A stretch of 64,000 bases of DNA from Pectinophora gossypiella. Taxonomy: Eukaryota > Arthropoda > Insecta > Lepidoptera > Gelechiidae. The position numbers were made by a program, and so were the translations under genes. The stretch lies in NCBI RefSeq assembly GCF_024362695.1, contig NC_065405.1:6208672-6272671 (forward strand). Direction: 5' to 3'. The notes beneath the pieces are model-generated. The model saw only the letters and a program-made list of their open reading frames with translations, ran no database searches and was not told the origin of the DNA. Shown here piece by piece: positions 9,330-21,300 of the stretch (its first letter is position 1; each line of letters opens with the position of its first letter).

Positions 9330-12300
9330 ATGGATTCATTAGCGGCTTCACCTGAGGTCACTTACAATTGGGTTGACATAACGTCAGACTTCTTCAAACA
9401 CATCCAAGGTAAGCTATATACATTACACATTATGATGTTGCATGACCTGGCATAACAGCACACTCCATTATATTTTTGGTGACAGAAACTTATAGAAGTG
9501 CTGGGGGGTTAAGAAGGCCACATCGAAGCAATTCATCTTAAAAAGCATTATTGCTATTTGAAATTTGTTTGTGTTGCGCACTTACTTTTATATGCGCAAA
9601 TGTCAAATTGTAATGTTGCTTTTTAGATGAATTGCTCTGATGTGGCCTTTTTAACCCTGCTGATGTTATTAGGCGATTTTAAGAACTTACTTCAGCATAG
9701 TATGTAGGTTCTTGATCTTAAGGCATCCAGCAAATTTCGCTCTTAAAAATATTTCAATAGAATGGAACACAATTTTGCCTTAATATAATGTTTCTATTCA
9801 TGCAATAATCAAGTAGTTCACCTCTAGTTGAAATTTTCAAAGAACCTTTAAAGGTTGATCTTTAAAAAGTCCTATACAAGTTTACTAATTAACTTGATTT
9901 AAGAATAAAAAACATAATGTTTGTAACAATAAATTTCACATATTTCAGATCTTCGCTTGGGTGAGTTGTTACATGATGGCCACCTATTTGGCTTATTTGA
10001 GGCCATGTCGGCCATCGAGATGATGGATCCGAAGATGGATGCAGGGATGCTGTGTAATCGTGGCAGTCCCAAGCCACTTAACTTCCAACAGGCTGTTGCA
10101 GTAAGTTCTTACAATATTTGGACATTTTGTCAGAAGTTTTTATGCTCTTCTGAAATTAAAGTAGTCTCTCAGCTTAGTTCTTTCTTTCACAGTTTTATAG
10201 TGAAACTACTGCTTACTGTACTAAGCATGTAGTCGTCACATGAGCCATGTCAGCTTATGGCTGCTCAATAATAACCCTGATACCAGGGTTGCCGAGGTTG
10301 GTCGAGAACCTCACAACTTACATGATAGAAGAGATACCTATATTTTTATATTTATCAAGATATATATAATTGGGTTGTGTACTTGTGTACTAGGTTCAAG
10401 ATAAATTATGAAATTCTGATTACTAAATAAAGACAGATCTAAAACCAACGAAAGACAACTGATTTATGAATTTTAATCAAGAAAAACGTAATAATTCCGA
10501 TATTTTATCACGTTTTCCTATGACGTCACTGTGTGGTTTTTCACACAAATTCCATAGTAATTTCGTGTTTTGACGTTTAGTAAAAAGTAACTCATTTGAC
10601 TAGTTGGAAACTAGCGTATTAGGTGAGGATTAACAACAACAACAGCAACTGTATGGACAGGATTTGGGATATGAATGAGATATCAAGGGGGAGCTTTTCT
10701 CCAAACAGTGGATCCTTATTTCAAAAAATAAATAGGTTTTATAGGTTGTATATCAATGTGAAAATGGCCAATTTTTTAAATCTCGTATCTATTATGACCC
10801 ATGTTTCTGCCCACACAAGACAACAAGCCTAAAGTTGGTGTTATTTTTTTTCAGGCAGGCAAACTGAAAATAAATGACCTGGAGCCGAGCGAGCTGATAG
10901 GCATCATAGATGCAACCATGGCGTGCATCGTATCCTGGCTAGAAGGTCACTCGCTAGCTCAGACAGTCTTCACAAACCTGTATCTGCATCAGCCTCACTC
11001 CGTCAACAATAAGACATTGAAAGCATACTGCATTGCAGTGTATAAACTTCTGGATTGTATTAGAGATTGTATTAACAAGTAAGTTATTGGTAAATGTTAC
11101 TTATATATCACTACCGTAGATACAGCGCTTGATACAAAAATGCGGCGAAAACTTGGCACTTGTTTAGCTATACATTCGTACACAGCGGTATATACATTCA
11201 ATAAAATCGTGTCAAATTAAGAAAGTACGCATAGTCTTATTACGTATATTAGCGCGTAATGCGGTCCGGTTATACTGCGTCTCGGATTGACCGGGAGTAC
11301 TTGTTTTAGTGTATTTTAGACTAAAATAATAATTTTGGTGGATGTTACTGCGAAAATTAAAATGATTATACTATGATAACATGCACATTGTCATAACTTA
11401 TTAGAAATATGATGTTCCATCCTTCTGTTTTCGCTCTGAGCTTCTATTTTTGTAAGTTTTTACCACGCACTTCCCCGTGTTGCCAGTTCGGCGCCTAATC
11501 GCGCACTGAGGTAAAGACTGTCAACGTCGCTATATTAACAGTAACTTTGCGTCCAACTTTTTGAGCGCTGATGTCTATGTCCTGTCTACGGTCTGTGTCC
11601 TGTCGTGCGGATGCGTATTTAGAACCCCAGATCTGCAGTAGCAGCAGTATCTGTGAGGCAGATCTGTACCCAAAAAAATTGTTGAAGAGTTTTTAGCATT
11701 ATTATACCACAGAATAAATAAGGTTTATTTAAGATTATTTTATTTGCCTTGACTATATCGAAACTGTGTAATTGGCGTAATTTAGTAGGTTTATTAACTA
11801 GGTAAGCATATCCCATTCTTAATCCTGTCATATTACTGTGTCAAGTTACGTGAAATACTTATTTCTTTTTAATAAGGAACATTTTCTTCTCAATAGGGTA
11901 TTAGACTGGATAAGATAAATTATAAAACGCTAATCTAGAAATAGAAGCCAGTCTAAGAAGACGAAAAATCAATTGATGACGTCACGTGACAGTATTTCCA
12001 TACAAACTCCAAAAATCTTTCGTTATGACGTTTCGGAAAACGTATCTCATTTGACTAGGTTGTCAAATAGCCTATTTGTCATCATTATCATTTACTTCTT
12101 TTTTATAGGGCCCAGGTATTTGAAGAAGAGGATTTCCAACCAATGGGGTATGGTTATCGTCTGGGCTCGAACCCGCAGTCAGGAAACAACTACGGCGCGA
12201 GCCTTGAAGTCAGCGAGCAGAAGTGTATCGCATTGCTTAGGGAGCAGGAGGAAGAACTCAACAAGAAGGTCCGCAGTTCTGATGATGAGGTATGTTAGTT

Positions 12301-15300
12301 CCATTTGTACACCTTTACGATACCTGTGTACTGTCCGAAGACCGAAGTTTGGTGGTTTTATAATTTTGTACCAAACCAAACCCCATTTTATTGGGAAGAG
12401 AATGGATGATTTGGATTTCCATGTTGGTATTCTAACTTCTTTGTGAGTTTATTTATAATGATGCTAAAATAAGTTATAGTGGAAAAAATTGAGTATGTAC
12501 TACTAAATTATCTTTATACCAGCAAGTTAGTTGTTATAACCCACGTTGGCAATTAATCTGTGGATAAATTAATAATAGGCCAAAAGGCTACTACTCCAGA
12601 GCCGTAAATTAAAAAAAATGTCCTATTGATACATTTAAAACATATTTAAAAATTTCAGGCCAACAACCTCTGGGCAGGCCTGCAGGCCCGGATCAGGTTT
12701 ACCAGAATGTTCTACCAAGCTCTCCTGCTGATCACCAAGCGAGACTCCCAGTCCGGGGCTGACTGCGTGGCTCTGCTCAACGGATGCTCTGAGATGATGA
12801 AGGTCATCATCAAGACATCCGGGAAAGGAACGCAACCTGTGGAGAATTGTGAGTGTCTATTCTGTGCATTATTTAGGATATTTATTGCTTTTAAAACTAG
12901 AGGGAATATTTGAATTTCTTGGCATTTGGCAATCTAAACCCTGGCCTAGTTTTACGTGCGTTTTTTCGAGGTAAAATAAGTAATTGCTTTTGGATTTCGT
13001 TATTTTGTGCTAATCTAGCAATATTTAAGATTCTTATATAGCAATTTTTTCACTGTTCGAACTCATGACTATACAAGAGTTACATTACTACATAACTACA
13101 TCCATGAATAAAAAGTAAAACCTCTGTCTTCTCCAGCGGATTCCCCAAACCCAATGGGGTTCGAGCCGATGATCAACCAGCGGTTACTCCCGCCGACGTT
13201 CCCTCGTTACACTCGTATCAAGCCGCGGGCCGAGGCGCTGCAGTACTTCGACGAGCTGGTGGCCAGGCTGCGCCACGCGTGGAAGATCACCTCTTGCACC
13301 AACTTCCATACTGCGCTGGTACGTTGTTACTGTCATCATCATCATCAAATAACAACAGTTCCTTCGGTACACTCACATCAAGCCACGTGCTAAGACGCTG
13401 GAGTCTCTGCGAGCTAGTGGCCAAGCAGCCTTATGCACCAACTACGCTGGTCCGTATAACCTGTATGATTTCGCTGGTATTTGCTGATTCCACTATGCAA
13501 CCTTTTTGTTACCAGCGCATACTATAAAATATATCCTTGAATTTCTATCCTACTATCTACCTACACGTTTGGGTTTGAATTTTTCGATCAATTTGTCAAA
13601 ATAACATGACATAGTATCACGACTGTATTCGCGAAGGGGTCGGCAGAAGTGTATAGTATATACACTCACTGGCTACCATCTATGTTAAGTCCCGTGCAAT
13701 AGGGGGCGAGTCTATTGCCATTGTGATTTTTTTAATTCTTGTTTTCATCATCATTAATTTAAGAGCCTCTCCCTCTTGCCTTCCACCCCAATGTTTCAGT
13801 GTTTTTGTCAGTATATCTAAAAGGAGAAACTGTCTGACTGACATATCAACGCACAGCCTAAACGGCTAAACGTAGGCATTTGAAATTTGGAACGGACGTA
13901 GTCGAACGGGAATTAGCGGGAAAATCCTTTTGTATGAAAAATCTAAACCGCTTAAGTTAGACGCTTGAAATTTGGCATGCAGGTACCTTAGTTAATTTAA
14001 AACTTAGTTACAACAGGATATTGCAAAATTCCCATGGAAACGGGAGTTAACGGGAGAAAACATTTTGTATGAAAAAATCAAAACTGCTAAATAAGTTAGT
14101 TGTTTGAAATTTGATATGCACTCTCACACATACAAAGATCTCTCTTTTATAATACGAAGTCGCGGGCAAAAGCTAGTCAAATATGTTTACTGATTACAGG
14201 ACTTCTTCATGGAGTTCAGTCGCCAGCGCGCGTGCATCCTGTCCCGCTCGGCGCTCCAACTGCTGTACCTCAGCCCGTCTCCAGCGACTACAGCGTCTAT
14301 GGCCCAGAGCGCCATGAACGGCCCAGTGGGCGCGCCTCGGCCCCACCACGCCTTCGTCGAGATCTTACGAGACTCGGTCAAGAGCTTCGTCAACCCACCT
14401 GCCCTGATGCCCACCTATCGGGGAGTGAGTCCGATGATACATGTAGGCACATCTCGATTAGGATATACAGATTTTTAATTACGCGACAATACGCGAATTG
14501 AAGTCTCGTAGTATCTGAAATAGTTCAGTCACTCTATCAGTCACAGACGGTGATGATGCTCAAATATTTTATTTTAAGATGCGAGAGAGTATTATAGTGT
14601 CTTCTCTAACTCACTCTCAATGCGTGTTAAAAAAACTAGGAAGTGAATAGAGATAATAGTTGTGTACTATTGGGTCGTGTACTAAATTCAAGATAAATTC
14701 TGATTACTAATTAAAGACAAATCTATAACGAAAAACGTTTTCTTTTAACTTATTTATGGATTTTAATCAAGAAAAACCATTTTATCATGTTTTTCTGTCA
14801 CAGTGAGGATTTACATACAAATTCCAAAGTAATTTCGTGTTTTGACGTTTATTAAAAAATAACTGATTTGACTAGTTGGAAACTATTGTGTAATATACAA
14901 GAGCGAGAGAGAAGGATTTGAAGCTTTCTTTCCCTTCCGAGAGTGTACTATAGCAGTCTCGCTTTTCTTAAGATTAAATAATCAGTATTTCACCGTCTCT
15001 CTCTAAAGTCTATTAAGTCACATCCCCACCCCACTGAGAATACTCTGAACGTAACAATGAATCGCGTAGTCGCGTAATACATACCTACATACGTGCGTGG
15101 CGTGACGTGTGCTCTGTACTGCGCAGGCGCGGGAGTTTGTCGAGAACTTTCTGGCGAGGTGTGTGCGGCCCTTCGCTGTGCTGCTTCAAGTGTGCGGACA
15201 CAACCGCGCGCGGCAACGAGACAAGCTCGCTTTACTGTTGGACGAGTTCGCCGCTTTGCAAGAAGAGGTATGGCGACTTTTTGTTTTGTAGTTGTTTCTT

Positions 15301-18300
15301 TACCTATTCAAAAATCTGAATCATTTACTCAACGTAATTATCATGAATAAACTTGTTTCATCATCATCAATTTAAGAGCCAACGCTCTTGTCGGTGTAGC
15401 ATTTAAAATACTCTCCATGCTACTTTTTTAGGGAAAAATTAGGGCAGTGGTTTCCCTCTTGCCGTCCGCCCCGCAGTACTCTGTTTGACGCGAGTAGGAT
15501 AGCGCCCAGAATAGTCTCCAACCAGGTATACTACATCGGAGGCTACCTGAAATAGTTGATAACAAATTGTCGGTTATATTTCACTATAAACACATTGAAT
15601 ACCTAAGATATTAAATAGATGTCTCGTAGGGTTCTTCTTATCAATAGAAATGGATACGACAAATAATAATAATGAATATGGTTGGATGGTTAGCAAGTAA
15701 CCAACCCAGTTCGATTGTTCTAAACCAAATCATAGCAAGCCACATTTGGTTAATTTTACAGGACAAGCCGAAATGTCTTTTTGCTGTCTAGTATATTACT
15801 TTGTCACAGAAACAAAACCAAAACGTAGTATAACCACGTAACACCCTTGTCCCTTACCACGCCCCAAACACGTTTTACGTAGTCATCATCATCAATTTAA
15901 GAGCCACGCTCTTGTCGGTGCAGCATTTTCCTTGCTACTTTTTAGGGAAAAATAGGGCAGTGGTTTCCCTCTTGCTTTCCGCCCCGCAGTACTCTGTCTG
16001 ACGCAAGTGGTATGGCGCCCAGAGTAGTCTATTACAAAGCCGTACTAGGACTCCTGTCCTCCGCCACTGAAACTATTCAGTACTAACTGACAGTTACTGC
16101 TGCCCTCCGTCATGTTCCAGGTTACAGTCTCTGTGACTTGCCCCTATATATTTTTATATTAAGTAAAATGTATCATAATATAAGACACGACGAATTTATT
16201 AAAAACATCATAGAAGGGAAGCTACAAGGAAAGAGAGGAAGGGGAAGAGCTTACATGGAACAGATTAAAGAAAAGGTTAACGTCGTGTCTTATAGGGAAG
16301 TCAAGGAATTTGCCTTTGATAGACTGGAAAATGCTACACCGACAAGAGCGTGGCTCTTAAATTGATGATGATGAGTTTCCCTCTTGCCTTCCGCCCCGCA
16401 GTACTCTGTCTCACGCGAGTAGGATGGCGCCCAGAGTATTCTGTTTTAAAGCCGTACTAGGACTCCTGTCCTTCACCGTACTGAGAGTTACTGCTGCTAC
16501 TGTCACTGTCATATTCCAGGTTATAGTCCATGTGATATATTTTTATATTCAGTAAAATGTATCATGTACATGGGACTTAACCGTAGCTGGCGAGGAGTGA
16601 GTGTTTAAATAATACACCTCTGCCTACCTCTTTGGGGATAGACGTGATGAGATGTTTATGTATAACGTCATGGAATAAGGGATAAATACTACGTATAGAA
16701 CAGCAACTCTCCGTTCCTCACCAGCGGCTGAGCTAGGTTTACCTCACCCCTCGAACACAGTTTAGTCTTCAATCTTAGGCGCCCCAATGTTAAGCCTACA
16801 CAGTGCAAGAAAAAAATATTACCCAATAAAAATTAAGCTCGCTCAATCTTTTGTTCAATCATTGGGCAATGTTTCAATACTATCCCTACATAAACAGCCT
16901 ATATACGTCCCACTGCTGGGCACAGGCCTCCCCTCAATCAACCGGAGGGGGTATGGAGCATACTCCACCACGCTGCTCCAATGCGGGTTGGTGGAGGTGT
17001 TTTTACGGCTAATAGCCGGGACCAACGGCTTAACGTGCCCTCCGTTCTACGTGCTCCGAAATACTATCCCTAAACGTTCAATAATATTGTGCATGCAGAT
17101 ATATTGTGCAATATTATTGTGGGTGTATGGGGCGCCTGGCGTCAGACATCACACACACAGGTGCGCGTGTACGATAGCGTCAATGTGCAGTGTCTGTGTA
17201 AAACGAGGTATTTTGTATAAAGTGTCCGGGTGTGATAACGTTATCCAGGCGGAGAGCGTAGACGCAGTAGTGAGCGGCGCGGCGGGCACGGCGGCGCGAG
17301 CCTGCTTCGGCACCTGGATCTTGTACCACGTGCTGCGGGTCATGATCGCTTACCTGCTGTCCGGGCTCGAGCTCGAGCTGTACAGCGTGCACGAGTACCA
17401 TTACATATTCTGGTAAGCTTCCTTATCTTTTTTTAATACATTTATAATAGTATATAATAGTAAAAATAGTCTCCGTGGTCTAGTGGTTAGAGCGTTAGTC
17501 TGACAGCCTCCGTGGTCTAGTGGTTAGAGCGTTAGGCTCACGATCTGGAGGTCCGGGTTCGATTCCCGATGGGGACATTGTCGAAATCACTTTATGAGAC
17601 TTGTCCTTTGTTTGGTAAGGACTTTCAAGGCTTGAATCACCCGATTGTCCGAAAAAGTAAGATGATTCCGTGCTTCGGAGGGCACGTTAAGCCGTTGGTC
17701 CCGGCTATTAGCCGTAAAAACACTTCCACCAACCCGCAGTGGAGCATTTGGTGGAGTATGCTCCATACCCCCTCCGGTTGATTGAGGGGAGGCCTGTGCC
17801 CAGCAGTGGGACGTATATAGGCAGTTTATGAGTAAAAATAGTATTGTATATTGCATATTTTGGCCACATACGGTCACGAGTACTCATATGTATATACTTT
17901 GCAACCATGTCACATTACTTTTTTGACAATTTAAACCGTAAGCCTCATTAAATGTCAAATATTTAAGTGCGACAGGGTCCTAAAGTGGGTACATGATATT
18001 GCTCATGATTGTACATAGACAAAGCAAAGAAAGAAATTATGGAAGGGAAAATAGATGGGAAACGGGGAAGGGGAAGAAGGAAGATAAACTGGCTGGATAA
18101 TATAAAAAAATGGACTGACAATAGGCACACAGCCGCGCTCTCCAGGCTGGCCTAGAATAGGGAAAACTTTGCGGTGGTGGGCATGGAAGTTTTAGAAGAA
18201 GAAGACATACTATTTAATACTCCAAACACCCTCGGGCAGAGTCCAGTGAAGCCTGTGCCTGGCGCTGGGACGCACACAGGCTGTTGTCTACGTTGTAATA

Positions 18301-21300
18301 TATCTCAACAAAAGAATTTACGTGTAAAATTATGCCAAGACGAGTTTATATCGATTGCAATGTCAAAAGTTATCAGATCTCATTTAGAGCAAAGCTTCTA
18401 ACTTTACACACCCTAATTATATAAACACTATGTTCACAAACTCTATGTTAGGATAAATATGGGGCACTCTCCACGGCATAGCGTCTGTCCATTCGAACCA
18501 TACTACGGAAAACTACGGGTTTACTATTGCGACGTATTAAAACACATAAAAACGGGTTCTTACCGCGTTTAAAGCAGGGATATGAGACGAACATTTCGAT
18601 ATCAAATACATAAACAAGCGAAAAAGAAAGAAGGTAGACAGATATGTCTGCCCGTAGAAAATTATGGATCTACCTACTCCACTCCAATCTCATCAGTCAT
18701 CCCGTGATCATGGCACTTGCAACAGTGTCGACATATCGGGAGTCTTATATCCCTGCTTTAAACGCGGTAAGAACCCGTTATTATTTGTTTCTAATTATGA
18801 TAATAACCGCGTAAACTTGAAATAATTACGACGTATTCTTTATTATATATTTTTTTGTCTAGGTATTTGTACGAGTTCTTATATGGCTGGCTGGTGTCAG
18901 CTCTGGGTCGCGCGGAAGGCTTGGCGGGCGAGGGCGCCAAGCGAGGCGACGCCAAACGCAGCGGCTCGGCGAGGAAGCAGAAGAAACGCACGCGACCTTA
19001 CGCGCGCGAGGGGTTACTATGTCAAGTCATGCAGAATATGTGCGGCGGGTACTATAAGGTACGCCGAAAACCCTATTTCTATCGTCAAAGACCTATTTCT
19101 ATTATATTTTAAACCTGTGTATTTTTTTATTGTTATTTTATTTTGGACAACAGCCAGTGTATAATACAGCATTTATGTGTTATATAGTGATAAGTGAATA
19201 CAAAGAGTGCCCACAATTATTTAAATAATATAGATTTGTTCGACAATTTACTACACACCTCTGCCTCCCGCTCGGGGAGACAGCCCTATACCATGTTATA
19301 TCATTCGTTCGGCTTACGCGCTCCGAGTACAGCAACGAACGAAGCTGGCGGCACAAGTCCGTTATTGCAGTAAAATTAAACCTTGATTTATTATAATATA
19401 TGAGGTAGGTACCTGTGCATGCGTCAAGCGAAGGACTAACGTACCCCACCACTCCATCCGCCGTAATAACAGCAGGAATGCAATAAATATATATGGAAGT
19501 AGGGTTCTTACTGTTTAGCTTTGCAAAACATAACATAAGCTCACGTTGCAGCGGCGTTATAAGTTATATACTACCCACATATATATCAATTTAGTAATCA
19601 AAATTTCGTAATTTATCTTTGAGCTAGGAAACTATCTAATTGATAGCTGTTGTTCCTTCGAACATTAAAAATAAATGTTTTGAAAATGTTACAGGCGCTA
19701 GTAGCGTTCAAGTTGCAAGGCAAGATCCGCACGCCTCAGTCTGAGTTCGACAACGAGGCTGTACGGTACAAGCACCGGTTCGGGCCGCTCTCCGTGCTCA
19801 CCCCGCCGCAGGTTCACTACCACGAGTTCTGCGAGATGACGCAGCCGTTGCAGTGAGTGTAATGCTAATGATAATATCTTTGATATCCTTTCGGTCCAAA
19901 TCGTCTACTTCCCAAAAGGACCACTGTCCCAAATCGTCTACTTCCCAAAAGGACCACTGTCCCAAATCGTCTACTTCCCGAAAGGACCACTGTCCCAAAT
20001 CGTCTACTTCCCAAAAGGACCACTTTCCCAAATCGTCTATTTCCCAAAAGGACCACTGTCCCAAATCGTCTACTTCCCAAAAGGACCACTGTCCCAAATC
20101 GTCTACTTCCCAAAAGGACCACTGTCCCAAATCGTCTACTTCCCAAAAGGACCACTGTCCCAAATCGTCTACTTCCCAAAAGGACCACTGTCCCAAAATG
20201 TCTACTTCCTAAATCGACTACTTGATATATCACGGTTAGTCTTCTTCATCTTATCGTGTGGATTGTGATGTGGAATATCAGCCTCATCAACCCTGGTGTC
20301 AGGGTTACTATTGAGCCGCCAAAGACCCCTGACATGGCTCATGTAACGACTAATTACAACAGTAAGTAGTAACCGGGACCAACGGCTTAACGTGCCTTCC
20401 GAAGCACGGATCATCTTACTTTCGGACAATCTGGTGATCAGCCAGTAATGTCCTAACCAAACTAGGGACCACAAAGTGATTTTTGTGTTATGTCCCCACC
20501 GGGAATCGAACCCGGGACCTCCGGATAGTGAGCCTAATATTCAACCACTGGACCACGGAGGAAGGTATGCTCAATGCTATGAAAAGCCGTCATTCCTAGC
20601 CGTTTGATGACGTAAGTGTTACCATTAACTTGGTATCTCCAACATTCCAAGGACAAAAAGGAGGAAAATTAAGTGAATTACTGGCTAATGTATTTATATT
20701 ACTTGTCACATATATGAAAACCATTAAAACTGTAAGTAAATCTTTTTCTAAAAGTTCAAAATTGCCTTGCATAGAAAATTCAAAACGTTGATCGTGGGTA
20801 ATTTATTTTTTACAAAATGGCAACGGAGGGTGGGATGACGTCAGCTGGGCTAATCTGGGCTAAATTAATATGTGTTTTGTTACAGGGATGAAAATCCGGT
20901 AATACTGTACCTGGGCGGCTGCAAGCACTTCCAGCAGGCGCGGTCACTCTTGGAGACGGTCACCACTCCTGACCAAGAGGTAAGATTTTTTTTGAGAAAG
21001 GCGATGATGAGGTAATTGACTTGTGCTATTTTTTGCCTCCCTTTTACCCTTTCTCCTCTGTCTTGTGGGACATGTTAAGTTGGAAGGCATTTGCCTCGTC
21101 TGACCGTCGTCGTAAAGGTCTGCCTTCACGTGAATGATTGTCGATGAGTGCTCGATGTTTGTTGTATCAATCAATCAATATTTCTTTATTGCACACCAGC
21201 TGTTTACCTTCGTCTTCGTTAGTGAAACCCTACTATTAAAACTATATACGAACTTTGCCACCCATTTTCACCCTCTTAGGGTTTGAATTTTGCAAAATCC

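Noticed and set aside
16787..17416. 209-codon frame over the NAA35 exon 9 region
   Set aside because: Runs through a SINE and the L repeat; only the part from 17249 to 17412 is coding, as NAA35 exon 9.
19896..20215. CRISPR-like array
   Set aside because: Units are contiguous without unique spacers and the genome is eukaryotic.
19798..20233. Long open frames on both strands over the 33-bp array
   Set aside because: They follow from a repeat unit divisible by three; the region lies in an intron of NAA35.
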